DNA of 64,000 bases from Chryseobacterium oranimense (GTDB taxonomy: Bacteria; Bacteroidota; Bacteroidia; Flavobacteriales; Weeksellaceae): the NCBI RefSeq assembly GCF_025244725.1, contig NZ_CP104203.1:3100001-3164000 (forward strand), written 5' to 3'. Every line of letters begins with the position of its first letter. The first letter of the stretch is position 1. The notes beneath the pieces are model-generated. The model saw only the letters and a program-made list of their open reading frames with translations, made no database searches and was not told the DNA's origin. Positions 32,531-42,322 of this stretch are shown here, one piece after another. Both the position numbers and the translations under genes were made by a program.

Positions 32531-34771
32531 TTATTTTACAGGCTTGCTTCCCATAACAAATTTTAGCTCGCCACCGTTCATAATATCACTATGATTGATT
32601 TCCCAGCTTTTGAACTCTTTCCCGTTTAAAAACATTTTCTGAACGTAAATGTTTTTATCTGATATTTTATCTGCAATGACTGTGAATATTTTTCCATTTT
32701 CCAGCTTTAAAGAAGCTTTAGGAAACTGCGGTGCTCCAATGGCATAGACAGGCTTTCCCGGAGTTACAGGATAAAATCCTAATGATGAGAAAATATACCA
32801 TGCAGACATCTGGCCGCAGTCTTCATTGTTGACAATTCCGTCCGGTTTCGCAGCATACATATTGTCGCGGATGAATTTTACCATTTTCTGGGTTTTATAA
32901 GGACTTCCAGCGTAGTTGTACAGGTAAGGAACATGATGTCCCGGCTCATCTCCAAACCCTAAAGAACCTATGAATCCTGAAATATCAACATGTTGCTCAC
33001 CTTCCATTTTTAAAGCTTCAGTAAAGGTTTTATCCAGTTTTTCTTCAAAACCTTTTTTTCCGCCGTAAAGATTCATCATTTCATCGATCTGATGAGGAAC
33101 GAAGAAATCATAAGCCCAGATATTTCCGGAAACCCAGTGTGGCTGCAGTTTTTTCCAATCGTTTAGTTTAAAATCAGCAAGGAATTCACCATTCTTCTGC
33201 CTTGGCCAGAAATGACTGTTTTCTTTGTTGAAGGTATTCAGAAAGTTCATGGAGCGCTTTTTATAAACTTCCGCTTCTTCTTTTTTACCCAATTTCTCTG
33301 CAAGCTGCTGGATGCACCAGTCATCATATGCATATTCCAGAGTTGCGGAAACGGAAGCCCCGTTTTCGGATGGTGTGTACCCTAATTTGATGTAATCATT
33401 AAGACCTCCGCCTCCATCGCTGCTGCTCATTTTATCAGTTAGAGAAGCATCTTTCATAGCTGCAAAGGCTTTTTCCTGATCTATTCCCGGTACCCCTTTG
33501 GAAATGGCATCCCAGATTACCGATACGCTGTGATATCCAAGCATACAGAAATTATCATATCCGCACAGTTCCCAGATCGGCATATGATCTTTGCGGTCTG
33601 TAAACCTGCTGATCAGGGAATTGGCAAATTCTTTCGTATGTTTCTGATCCATAATGGTAAGCAAAGGGTGTGTTGCCCTGAAGCCGTCCCAATAGGAATA
33701 GGTACTGTAATTCGTAAACCATTTCGTATTCATGTTTTCCTGTGCGGCAACATAATCTCCATTGGTATCCATATACAGATTAGGCGCTATGAAAGTGTGA
33801 TACACTCCTGTATAGAAAATTTTTCTCTGGTCATCCGTACCTCCCGTCACCTGGAATCTGCTGATCAGGTCTCTCCATGTTTTCTGGGCATTTTCTTTAG
33901 CTTTTGCAAAGTCTACATTCTTTGCCTCAGCATCGAAGTTTTGCTGTGCCCCTTCCGTGCTTACCGGAGACAGGGATACTTTAACTTCTATGCTCTCATT
34001 TTCCTGAGTAGAAAATCTTACGAAAGCTTTGGCGTCTTTGGCAAGCGCTATCTTTTCATTTTCTTTTATCTTTCCTTCCGAATAGGTTCCGTAAGATTTG
34101 AAAGGTTTTGAAAATTCCATCACAAAATAGGCGAATCTTTTTCCTCCCCAGCCGTTGCTGTAGCAGTATCCTTTAATCTTATTGTTTCCTTCGATGCTTA
34201 CCAGCGTGTGGTAAATATTTCCGAAAATTTTATTGGTAGGATCTATGATAATGTTTGCTTCTTCACTCTTTGGAAAGGTATATTTGTGAAATCCTACTCT
34301 TGGGGAAGCGGTCAGTTCGGCTTTAATTCCGTAGCTGTCCAGCATGACTGAATAATATCCCGGTGAAGCAGTTTCTTTATCATGACTGAATGTTGAACGA
34401 TAGCCGCTTTCCGGCTTGTCTTCTGTGCCCGGAACCATTTTTATATTTCCTACGGTTGGCATTACCAGGATATCCCCGAGATCTGCCCAGCCTGTTCCGC
34501 TGAGATGATTATGGCTGAAGCCCATAATGGTTTTACTGCTGTAATGATATCCTGAGCACCAGTCCCAGTCACCGCTTTTGGTATTCTGATCAGGACTGAG
34601 CTGGATCATTCCGAAAGGAGTGGTAGCTCCCGGGAATGTATGCCCATGTCCGCCGGTTCCTATAAAAGGATCTACCCAGGAGAGTATATCATCTTTCCGC
34701 TGCTGGGCATTTCCGGTATGGGAAACGAGAGCAATTAATAAAAATATAAGCAGTTCTTTTTTCATAATCAT
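32531..34771 (-). CDS. GH92 alpha-mannosidase (second of two)
   Basis: A 746-residue GH92 enzyme with signal peptide (MKKELLIFLLIALVSHTGNAQ region), the N-terminal SWVDPFIGTGGHGHTFPGAT, and the catalytic domain. Its active-site segment is NNEDCGQMSAW at 648-658, and the sugar-contact motif is GDEPGHHVPYLYN at about 607. Both differ from the other GH92 of the locus, so the pair may split the alpha-1,2 and alpha-1,3 linkages. The start may be the first ATG or the one two codons later. It is 32 nt upstream of the GH125 gene. Confidence 0.93.
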   Translation of the reverse strand: MIMKKELLIFLLIALVSHTGNAQQRKDDILSWVDPFIGTGGHGHTFPGATTPFGMIQLSPDQNTKSGDWDWCSGYHYSSKTIMGFSHNHLSGTGWADLGDILVMPTVGNIKMVPGTEDKPESGYRSTFSHDKETASPGYYSVMLDSYGIKAELTASPRVGFHKYTFPKSEEANIIIDPTNKIFGNIYHTLVSIEGNNKIKGYCYSNGWGGKRFAYFVMEFSKPFKSYGTYSEGKIKENEKIALAKDAKAFVRFSTQENESIEVKVSLSPVSTEGAQQNFDAEAKNVDFAKAKENAQKTWRDLISRFQVTGGTDDQRKIFYTGVYHTFIAPNLYMDTNGDYVAAQENMNTKWFTNYSTYSYWDGFRATHPLLTIMDQKHTKEFANSLISRFTDRKDHMPIWELCGYDNFCMLGYHSVSVIWDAISKGVPGIDQEKAFAAMKDASLTDKMSSSDGGGGLNDYIKLGYTPSENGASVSATLEYAYDDWCIQQLAEKLGKKEEAEVYKKRSMNFLNTFNKENSHFWPRQKNGEFLADFKLNDWKKLQPHWVSGNIWAYDFFVPHQIDEMMNLYGGKKGFEEKLDKTFTEALKMEGEQHVDISGFIGSLGFGDEPGHHVPYLYNYAGSPYKTQKMVKFIRDNMYAAKPDGIVNNEDCGQMSAWYIFSSLGFYPVTPGKPVYAIGAPQFPKASLKLENGKIFTVIADKISDKNIYVQKMFLNGKEFKSWEINHSDIMNGGELKFVMGSKPVK

Positions 34772-34894
34772 AATACGGAAATCTTAAAAATTCTTCAAGA
34801 TAGGAGTTTATTTAACAATATAAAAACCTCAACAATGATTTCAACAAGGGGGAAAATAAAGTTGACAGGCATACTTCACAGGTTTTTAATCAGT

Positions 34895-35866
34895 TTAAAG
34901 CGAATTCTTCTTCATAAAATCAATGATTTCTGAAATATATCCAAACGCTATAGCTACAACGGTATCCGCCGCGCCATAATATACTGTCACCTTATCTCCT
35001 TCTGAAAGTGCCGCGCACGGAAACACTACATTCGGGATGTCTCCTGTAAGCTCATACAATTCAGCCGGAGCCAGTAAGTAAGGTTTTGTTCTGTACAATA
35101 CTTTTGACGGGTCTTCAAGATCCAGCAATGATGCTCCCATAGAATAGCGGAAACCCCTGCAGGTATTGATTACGCCGTGATAGAAAAGCAGCCATCCTTC
35201 TTCAGTTTTGATAGGAACCGGCCCTGCACCGATCTTTGTACACTGCCAGGCGCTGTCTTCAAACGGAGCCACTTTCATTACGCATCTGTGCTCGCCCCAG
35301 TATTTCATATCCGGGCTGTAGCTGATGTAAATATCTCCGAAAGGGGTATGCCCATTATCACTCGGTCTGCTCAGCATTGCATATTTACCGTTTATTTTCT
35401 CAGGGAAAAGGACTCCGTTTCTGTTGAAAGGCAGGAATGCATTTTCGCACTGAAAGAATTCTTTAAAATCAAAAGTATAGGCAATCCCGATCGTTGGTCC
35501 GTGATATCCGTTGCACCATGTGATCCAGTAACGGTCTTCTATAAACGCAACACGGGGATCGTATTTATAATCGGATTCTATCATTTCGGTATTACCGGCT
35601 TTCATGTCGATAGGCTCGTGGTTGATTTCCCAATTGATCCCATCCTTGCTGAAACCTGCAAAAATATTCATCTGTACCGCTTTGTTGTCGCAACGGAAAA
35701 CTCCTGCGAACCCATCCTCAAAAGGAACCACCGCACTATTGAAAATGCTGTTGGATGTAGGAATCGCATATCTGTTGATGATCGGATTTGCAGAGTAACG
35801 CCACATAATATCATGGCTGTCTTCCGGACGATCCTGCCAAGGGATCTTTGCTGGTTGAAATGTCAT
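34895..35866 (-). CDS. GH130 beta-mannoside phosphorylase, probably Man-beta-1,4-GlcNAc phosphorylase
   Basis: A 323-residue cytoplasmic GH130 protein with the five-bladed propeller pattern. The likely catalytic Asp is D103 in [16 protein letters not shown]. Other family segments are [45 protein letters not shown], and [15 protein letters not shown]. The known BT1033-type enzymes phosphorolyse Man-beta-1,4-GlcNAc to mannose-1-phosphate and GlcNAc, the last step of N-glycan use. It lies 40 nt after an MFS permease, as in the characterised Bacteroides pair. No signal peptide. AAAAACCT/AGGTTTTT arms in the 123-nt gap downstream may be a weak terminator. Confidence 0.9.
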   Translation of the reverse strand: MTFQPAKIPWQDRPEDSHDIMWRYSANPIINRYAIPTSNSIFNSAVVPFEDGFAGVFRCDNKAVQMNIFAGFSKDGINWEINHEPIDMKAGNTEMIESDYKYDPRVAFIEDRYWITWCNGYHGPTIGIAYTFDFKEFFQCENAFLPFNRNGVLFPEKINGKYAMLSRPSDNGHTPFGDIYISYSPDMKYWGEHRCVMKVAPFEDSAWQCTKIGAGPVPIKTEEGWLLFYHGVINTCRGFRYSMGASLLDLEDPSKVLYRTKPYLLAPAELYELTGDIPNVVFPCAALSEGDKVTVYYGAADTVVAIAFGYISEIIDFMKKNSL

Positions 35867-35906
35867 AAAGTATTTTTACTTTTATTTAATGTATTTGATA
35901 AATGAT

Positions 35907-37199
35907 TTAGTGTTCTTTGGGTTGTTCAGGATATGAGAACGGAACAAGCAGTGTTACGACAAATGCCGGTATGGTAGCAATGAGGACCCAGATAAAAAAC
36001 AGTTTGTAGCCTACCCAGTCGCTGATCATCCCGCTGAACATTCCGGGAATCATTACTCCAAGGTTCATAATACCTGTTGCAAAAGCATAATGAGCGGTTT
36101 TGTGCTCGCCGGGTGCAATCTGCTGCATGATGTACAGCATCAAACCTACAAACCCGAATCCGTAGCCAAAATATTCCACAACTACTGCAATACCCACAGG
36201 AAGCAGCTCTGACGGCTGAAAATGAGCCAGCAACGCATATACTACAAATGGAATATTAAAAGCCGAGCACAACCAGATCAATGATCTTTTCAGTCCTCTT
36301 GCCGCAATGAAATAACCGGCCAGCACAGATCCTAAAATAAATGCTGCCGAACCATAAGTTCCATAAATAAGCCCGATATCCGATGTGGATAGCCCAAGGC
36401 CTCCCGAGGTTCTCGGTGCTTTGAAAAATAAGGGCGCAATTTTTATGGCAAACCCTTCTGCAAATCGGTAGAGAATTATGAACAGTACAGCCCACAGGAT
36501 ATTCTTTTTTTGGAAGAAAGAAGTGATCACTTCCAACAGTTCTTTGCGAACATTTCTTGATTTTCTTACTTCTTTTTGCTCTTCACTTTTATTTTCTTTT
36601 GGCAAAACAGCGTAATGATAAACAGCTAAAACCAAAAACAGAAGCCCATAAATCCCCATAATGATCATCCAGGCATTGGTAATTCCTTTTGTTTTTTCCA
36701 GAACTCCTGCAAAATAGACCAGAACTCCACTGCTGATAATCTTTGCCAGGTTGTAGAAAGCACCCTGCCAACCAATATATTTTGCCTGTTCTTTATTCGT
36801 CAGAAAATTGATATAAGTTCCGTCCGCAGCTATATCGTGTGTAGCACCACAAAATGCAACGACTGCAAAAAGGGCAATACTGTACCTGAAAAAGTCCTGC
36901 ATTGGTAAACTTAAAGCAATGAGCGCAAATAGAATCCCTATAGCAAACTGGGTAGCTACAACAAAGAATTTCTTTGTTTTATAGATCTCCAGGAAAGGAC
37001 TCCAAAGAGGTTTCAATGTCCAGGAAAACATGATCAGGGCGGTCCAGAATGTGATCTTAGCATCTGAAATCCCCATGTCTTTGTACATGATCCCGGAAAC
37101 GGCATTAATGGTTACAAAGGGAATTCCCATTGCAAAATATAATGTTGATATCCAGAAAATCGGTTTTACCGAGTGAGTTTCAGAATTATTGCTTCCCAT
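35907..37199 (-). CDS. MFS permease, probable Man-GlcNAc importer
   Basis: A 430-residue major-facilitator protein with about twelve membrane helices, similar in style to AmpG-type disaccharide permeases: IFWISTLYFAMGIPFV, GATHDIAADGTYINFL, and PGEHKTAHYAFATGIMNLGVMIPGM. A charged cytoplasmic loop rich in Lys/Glu (about 204-225) joins the two halves. It sits immediately before the GH130 phosphorylase gene. The best inference is import of the disaccharide Man-beta-1,4-GlcNAc from periplasm to cytoplasm. It is separated from susD by a 137-nt inverted-repeat element. Confidence 0.85.
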   Translation of the reverse strand: MGSNNSETHSVKPIFWISTLYFAMGIPFVTINAVSGIMYKDMGISDAKITFWTALIMFSWTLKPLWSPFLEIYKTKKFFVVATQFAIGILFALIALSLPMQDFFRYSIALFAVVAFCGATHDIAADGTYINFLTNKEQAKYIGWQGAFYNLAKIISSGVLVYFAGVLEKTKGITNAWMIIMGIYGLLFLVLAVYHYAVLPKENKSEEQKEVRKSRNVRKELLEVITSFFQKKNILWAVLFIILYRFAEGFAIKIAPLFFKAPRTSGGLGLSTSDIGLIYGTYGSAAFILGSVLAGYFIAARGLKRSLIWLCSAFNIPFVVYALLAHFQPSELLPVGIAVVVEYFGYGFGFVGLMLYIMQQIAPGEHKTAHYAFATGIMNLGVMIPGMFSGMISDWVGYKLFFIWVLIATIPAFVVTLLVPFSYPEQPKEH

Positions 37200-37223
37200 G
37201 TTTTAAACTAAATATTAAAGAAA

Positions 37224-37360
37224 AAAGAGAGCCTCTCAAAAGCATCATTCCGAAATTGAAACGAAACTAAAATTGAAGAATCTAAAAACAACCGTTATCA
37301 GAAATCTTTTGCCGAAATGAAAAAAACCAAATTAAATCTAACTTTTGAGACGGCCTCTTT
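37224..37360. repeat. 137-bp element bounded by imperfect 19-bp inverted repeats
   Basis: AAAGAGAGCCTCTCAAAAG (37224-37242) and CTTTTGAGACGGCCTCTTT (37342-37360) are reverse complements with a few mismatches near the centre. The intervening sequence includes, on the minus strand, a segment reading AGATTCTTCA...TTTCGTTTCAATTTCGG. I associate that pattern with dispersed non-coding repeats of Chryseobacterium. On the minus strand the far arm is followed by a T-run, so it may attenuate transcription between susD and the downstream enzyme genes. Confidence 0.6.
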
Positions 37361-37387
37361 ATCTTTATAATTGATCTGCCAAAATTA

Positions 37388-39016
37388 TTACTTTTTGTCC
37401 CACCACAACTTGGTTCCTCCTGTATCGGGGCCTCCAAGATATTGCAGGGCCTGAGCGTAATTCAAAGTATTGTTTCTGTATTTGGTCGGGATAGGAACTC
37501 TTCTGATCATAGCATCGGTACTGATGGTTCCCTGGCTGTCATTGAGAACATTTTTGAAAATAACAGGATATCCGGTTCTTCTCTGCTCTGCCCATGCCTC
37601 GGATCCGTCAGGATAAATAGCGATCCATTTTTGGGTCATGATTCTTTCTAATTTTCTTTCGAAAGAATCACCTTCATTCCATTTGATAGTAATTGTACTC
37701 AACATCGGGTTTCCTGCCAGAATACTGTTTGATGCATTTTTAGGATCAATGTAAGGGGCTTCCTTAGAAACAGCATCTGCCACATAAGTTGCATAAGATG
37801 CGCTTTTCCCCCATTCCGCAAATGACATTTCGATGCCTTTGTTATAGTTTGTTCCTGCATCTCCTGCCCCGGCATACCCTCTGATAGCAGCTTCCGCTTT
37901 CAGAAACCATATTTCTGCGGCAGTAAACACTTTATTTTTACCACTGCTATTGGAAAAGTAGTCTCCGTTGGCAGAAGCAGCGATAGGCTGGGAAAAGTCT
38001 CCATATCTATCTTTACTTCCTCCCATATCAACCCCTTGTCTTATTCCTATATATTGCCCGGCTACACTAGGATCGGTAGCAGGTTTAGCATAAGCAGATC
38101 TTCTCGGATCACTAAATCCGTTCATAAATGCCATTAATGGGGCTCCGATTTTACAGTCTCCCCATGAATAAATAATATCGCTGAGAGGAGAAGCTCCTCC
38201 ATAATTAATCAGTGCATTGGCAGAATTATCATCAATAAATCCTGCAGGAGATGCTAAAGCCTGTTCTGCATACAATCTTGATTTGGCAGGGTCGGCATAA
38301 CTCATTCTCATGGCAAATCTTAATTTTAAAGAATTGGCAAGTTTTGCCCAGTTGGCCAGGTTACCGCCATATATAAGATCCGATTTAGTAATAACCGCCT
38401 TATCTTCAACACCCGGAGTCTGCTGCAGGTCTGAAATGGCAGTGGTAAGGTCTGCAATGAAATTATTATAAGCTTCCTGCTGTGAATCGAAATCCGTAAT
38501 TCCCGTGGAAGGATTAGGTGTTTCAAATTTACTGTAAATGATAGGTCCGTGCGCATCTGAGACTTTACTTGCAGAGATTACTTTAAGAATTTTTGCAACA
38601 GCAAGAGATGCCTTAAAATTGATACCCGGATAGTTTTCTTTAATCACAGCGTTGATGGTCTTTGATTTGTCAAAAACATCTTCCAGCTGCGTCATCATGA
38701 TTCTTTCGTTCCAGCCATCCATAATGAAATACGTGGTATTATTTCTTCCTCCGTTATAGGGTGTTGCTGTACTGAATAACCCGCTGTACATGTCCGCGTT
38801 AAGGTTGGTCTGCAGCTGATAGATCCAGTTGGTAGAGCTTTGCTGGTTTCTCTGCATCAGTTTCAGGGGATTTACAATCTGGGTGAAATCGGCATTGAAA
38901 TTTTCAGGGCCTCCAATATATTCCTGGTTATATTTATCAAATTCGCCCGTGCAGCTTAAAGCAGAAAACAGCATACATGCACTGACTGATATTGTTTTAA
39001 TATGAGATATTTTCAT
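37388..39016 (-). CDS. SusD/RagB-like outer-membrane glycan-binding lipoprotein
   Basis: A 542-residue SusD-type lipoprotein with lipobox LFSALSC. The TPR-like helical core is typical of the SusD/RagB group (for example GGNLANWAKLANSLKLRFAMRMSY and FTAAEIWFLKAEAAIRGYAG). The C-terminal WNEGDSFERKLERIMTQKW and PIPTKYRNNTLNY patterns are those of the large-lipoprotein subgroup. It forms the lid over the SusC channel and binds the glycan. It lies 10 nt downstream of susC. Given the enzymes that follow, the ligand is probably a high-mannose N-glycan released by the GH18 enzymes. Confidence 0.94.
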   Translation of the reverse strand: MKISHIKTISVSACMLFSALSCTGEFDKYNQEYIGGPENFNADFTQIVNPLKLMQRNQQSSTNWIYQLQTNLNADMYSGLFSTATPYNGGRNNTTYFIMDGWNERIMMTQLEDVFDKSKTINAVIKENYPGINFKASLAVAKILKVISASKVSDAHGPIIYSKFETPNPSTGITDFDSQQEAYNNFIADLTTAISDLQQTPGVEDKAVITKSDLIYGGNLANWAKLANSLKLRFAMRMSYADPAKSRLYAEQALASPAGFIDDNSANALINYGGASPLSDIIYSWGDCKIGAPLMAFMNGFSDPRRSAYAKPATDPSVAGQYIGIRQGVDMGGSKDRYGDFSQPIAASANGDYFSNSSGKNKVFTAAEIWFLKAEAAIRGYAGAGDAGTNYNKGIEMSFAEWGKSASYATYVADAVSKEAPYIDPKNASNSILAGNPMLSTITIKWNEGDSFERKLERIMTQKWIAIYPDGSEAWAEQRRTGYPVIFKNVLNDSQGTISTDAMIRRVPIPTKYRNNTLNYAQALQYLGGPDTGGTKLWWDKK

Positions 39017-39026
39017 TTTGTTAAAA

Positions 39027-41927
39027 TTAGAAGTTAGCTTTTAATGACAGACCAACTGATCTGGTAATCGGCATTCCAAACATATCGATACCTACACCTC
39101 CAGGATTAACTCCTGATACTTGTTCGGGATCAAACGGGGCATCTTTATAAAAGAAGAACAGGTTGCTTCCGATTAAACTAATCGTTGCATTTTCCATGTA
39201 TTTTGAATTCACACCAAATGTATATGAAATTGAAGCCTGTCTCAAACGCACGGCTGTTGCTTTATACATGTATGGCTCATCAATAGATCCTGATACTTTT
39301 GAATAGTATTTTTCGGCATCAGTCAATCCTGTATAAGGAGTGCCGTTTTCGTACACTGCATTTGGAATGGATACCCCTCCGTTATCACGGGCATCCGCAG
39401 TAGCCTTGCTTACTCCATACTGATCATTTTTAGCCTGGGTGTAGCCTAATACTTTTCCACCAAATTTTCCGTCAATAAGGAAACTGATTCCCAACTTTCC
39501 GATATTGAAAGAGTTGTTGAATCCAAGGATAAATTTAGGGTTCGGATTTCCAAGATACTGAACCTGGTTCTCATCTCTTAACGGAACACCGTCTGCATCA
39601 ACAATAATTCTTCCCTGGCCATCTCTTTTGAATACTGATCCGTAAATATCACCAAACGAACCTCCTACTTTTAACCTGTTATATCCTCCTCCTGTAAGCA
39701 CAAAAGTTTTGTCTGCAGGAATCTGTAATCTGGATGGGAAAAGTTCTTTAATGGTATTTTTATTGGCAGAAGCATTTATTGTAGTTGTCCAGTCAAATTT
39801 ACTTCCCGCAAATACTTTATAAGATAAGCTGGATTCAAATCCTACATTCTGAATTTTTCCTGCATTAACATCAAATCTTCCGGTTCCAAATCCTAAGTTG
39901 GAAGATATTTCCACCGCCTGCAAAAGCTGGTTGGATACTACTGAATTATAATAAGTGAAGTCAAAGCTTAGACGGTTATTTAAAAGTTTAAGTTCTGTTC
40001 CTGCTTCAAAAGTTTTGTTAAGTTCCGGTTTGGCAAAAAGTTCAGAAAACTCAGGATTAGTAACCGGTGATGAATTAGGAGTAATCATAGTCCCTGCATT
40101 TACCTGGTAACGGTAAATATTAGGAGCTGTCAGGTTGGAATACAGCCCGTTTCCAACTTCAGCATAGGAAGCTCTCACTTTCCAGAAATTGATGGATTCT
40201 GAAATATTAAAGATTTCTGATAAGATCGCATTTAAACCAATCGATTCATAATCAAAAGAAATCCTGCCGGTTCCTGAAAGCGTTGAATCCCAGTCATTTC
40301 TAAATGTAAGATCAAGATATAAGAATTTTTTGTATCCTAAGTTGGCACTGGCAAAAACGGACTGGGTCTGTTTTTTTGTTCTGTATATTACGTAGCTTAC
40401 CCCATTTCCGTTTTGGCCTGGCCACTGTAAATTATTCAATTCAAACAGGTTAGGAATTACCAAAAGATTATTCTCTAAACTGCTTGATGAGTATCTTTGT
40501 GTATTTATACTTCCACCTACTGTAAAATCTAAAGAAATATCATCGGTAATTTTCGGACTTCCGATTAATAATGCATCTCCGTAAGTAGATGTACTTTCAA
40601 TCACATCTTTGTAAATTTTACCGTTATCATTTCCACCCAACAAAACAGGTAAGGAATAAACGGCCACATTACGCTGGCTGTCTGAGGTAGTATAGTTGTA
40701 ATTTCCTCTTACCCTGGCCGATAGCCAAGGGTTGATCTGATAGCTCAATGTCGCTGCACTGTAAAGATTTTTATTCTTTGTAGTTACAGGGTTTTTATAA
40801 AGAATCCAATACGGGTTTTGAGATTCTACACTAAAGCTTCCGTCTGGTTTTATCGCCCACCAGTTCTGGGCAGGAAGCAGTCTGTTATTATTTTGATAGG
40901 TATAGTTTGAGCCGCTGAACTGATCGAAATCAACACCTCTTGGCAGCCAATACAGATTTACAAGTGGAGAATAATAGGAACCCGGAGTTAGCCTGTTCTT
41001 ACTGTTTTGTAAAGATCCCATGAAGTTGGCATCAAGGGTCAGCTTATCATCAAGGAATTTACTCGAATTCCTGAAATTAATATTATACTGATCAAATACT
41101 GATGTAGGAATGATCCCTTTATTTGTTGTATTTCCTATAGAGAAAAAGTTATTGGATTTTTCATTTCCTGACTGGAATGAAAGATTATTAACCCATGTAG
41201 TTCCGGTCTGTAAGAAATCTTTGAGATAATCTTTTGAAGCTCCTTTTGCTCCCCAGCTCTGTTGAGAACCTGTTTGTCCTGCCGCATGGTCGTAAGGAAT
41301 ACTCTGCAGATAACTGTACTGTAGTTCAGGAAGGCTATAAGCCCGGTCAAGGGTTAAACTTGTTGTATAAGATAATTTACTTCTACCTGTCTTTCCTTTT
41401 TTCGTCACAATCAAAACTGCACCGTTACCTCCCGCAGCCCCATATAATGCTGCTGCTGAAGCGCCTTTAAGGAAGTTGATACTTTCAATATCCTCAGGAT
41501 TGATTGTACTTAATACATCTCCTGTATCCGGCATAGAGGCGAAAAAGTCTACATTGGGTCCTTTTGTATTGTTGATGATAGGAATCCCATCAATCACATA
41601 CAGCGGCTGGCTGTTTCTCGTAGATTTATCCCCTCTCATCACCACCCTCACGGATCCACCTACACCACCATTGGTTTTATTAATCTGTACATTGGAAACC
41701 TTTCCGTTGATTGAATTCAAAAGATTGGGTGTCTTTACTTCTGTAAGCTCATCCCCACCTATCTGCTGGCTGGAGTACGTTAAGGACCGTACCTGCCTTT
41801 TTATCCCCAAAGAAGTAACAACCACCTCTTCTATTTTGGTTGTTTTAGCAGTATCTGCCGTTTTTGTTTCCTGTGCGTAGGCAGATAAAGAAATAGCTAA
41901 TAAAACCGGTATAACAGTTTTTCTCAT
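39027..41927 (-). CDS. SusC/RagA TonB-dependent glycan importer
   Basis: A 966-residue SusC-family outer-membrane protein. Signal peptide about 1-18, TonB box EEVVVTSLGI, plug domain with LLNSINGKVSNVQINKTNGG, VMRGDKSTRNSQPLYVIDGIPI and the SusC signature SINFLKGASAAALYGAAGGNG, then a 22-strand-type barrel ending KANF. Unlike many SusC proteins it has no N-terminal carboxypeptidase-regulatory-like domain. The mature N-terminus is a short Thr/Lys stretch. With the SusD partner it takes the oligosaccharide into the periplasm by proton-motive force through TonB. It is the first enzyme-locus gene after the AraC regulator. Confidence 0.95.
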   Translation of the reverse strand: MRKTVIPVLLAISLSAYAQETKTADTAKTTKIEEVVVTSLGIKRQVRSLTYSSQQIGGDELTEVKTPNLLNSINGKVSNVQINKTNGGVGGSVRVVMRGDKSTRNSQPLYVIDGIPIINNTKGPNVDFFASMPDTGDVLSTINPEDIESINFLKGASAAALYGAAGGNGAVLIVTKKGKTGRSKLSYTTSLTLDRAYSLPELQYSYLQSIPYDHAAGQTGSQQSWGAKGASKDYLKDFLQTGTTWVNNLSFQSGNEKSNNFFSIGNTTNKGIIPTSVFDQYNINFRNSSKFLDDKLTLDANFMGSLQNSKNRLTPGSYYSPLVNLYWLPRGVDFDQFSGSNYTYQNNNRLLPAQNWWAIKPDGSFSVESQNPYWILYKNPVTTKNKNLYSAATLSYQINPWLSARVRGNYNYTTSDSQRNVAVYSLPVLLGGNDNGKIYKDVIESTSTYGDALLIGSPKITDDISLDFTVGGSINTQRYSSSSLENNLLVIPNLFELNNLQWPGQNGNGVSYVIYRTKKQTQSVFASANLGYKKFLYLDLTFRNDWDSTLSGTGRISFDYESIGLNAILSEIFNISESINFWKVRASYAEVGNGLYSNLTAPNIYRYQVNAGTMITPNSSPVTNPEFSELFAKPELNKTFEAGTELKLLNNRLSFDFTYYNSVVSNQLLQAVEISSNLGFGTGRFDVNAGKIQNVGFESSLSYKVFAGSKFDWTTTINASANKNTIKELFPSRLQIPADKTFVLTGGGYNRLKVGGSFGDIYGSVFKRDGQGRIIVDADGVPLRDENQVQYLGNPNPKFILGFNNSFNIGKLGISFLIDGKFGGKVLGYTQAKNDQYGVSKATADARDNGGVSIPNAVYENGTPYTGLTDAEKYYSKVSGSIDEPYMYKATAVRLRQASISYTFGVNSKYMENATISLIGSNLFFFYKDAPFDPEQVSGVNPGGVGIDMFGMPITRSVGLSLKANF

Positions 41928-42070
41928 AAGGTTAGTTTTATTAAGATTTATTTGAGAATCAATTACATCGCTTTAAATATTGTATACATTTCAAAATGAC
42001 ATTTATCTTCATTTTTCAGCAACATTTGCATCAAATAATTAAAGTTTTGTTAAGATTTAATTCATATTAG

Positions 42071-42078
42071 CAAATCTA
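42071..42078 (-). promoter_or_regulatory. Candidate susC -7 box
   Basis: TAGATTTG on the minus strand, a perfect TAnnTTTG, about 144 nt before the susC ATG, without a clear -33 element. The 395-nt gap 41928-42322 otherwise holds the terminator of the AraC gene and AT-rich sequence. A long leader is common in polysaccharide loci. Confidence 0.35.
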
Positions 42079-42265
42079 AATTTTGTTGACAGCCAGATAT
42101 AATGCTATTTTATCATAAAACGATATTATTTTTTCACATGCTTTCAAGATACCACATTTACAAGCTGATTATCAATGAAATAATATAAATTTACTCTATA
42201 CTTTACCACCCGTTATATAATGCTTTTTTTGCATTTTTTGATTAAAATACATTGGATAACATAAA

Positions 42266-42291
42266 AAATCCGGATATAATTACCCGGATTT
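42266..42291 (-). terminator. Terminator after the AraC regulator gene
   Basis: AAATCCGG (42266-42273) and CCGGATTT (42284-42291) form a perfect stem followed on the minus strand by a T6 run, 32 nt past the AraC stop. Confidence 0.8.
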
Positions 42292-42322
42292 ACTGACAAA
42301 AACGTACATTTTCATTAACGTA

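Noticed and set aside
33530..34111. 193-codon plus-strand ORF opposite GH92
   Set aside because: Antisense to conserved GH92 sequence, no recognisable domain, no promoter.
35177..35905. 242-codon plus-strand ORF opposite GH130
   Set aside because: It is fully antisense to a gene with clear GH130 motifs. Its translation shows no domain, signal peptide or coherent hydrophobic pattern.
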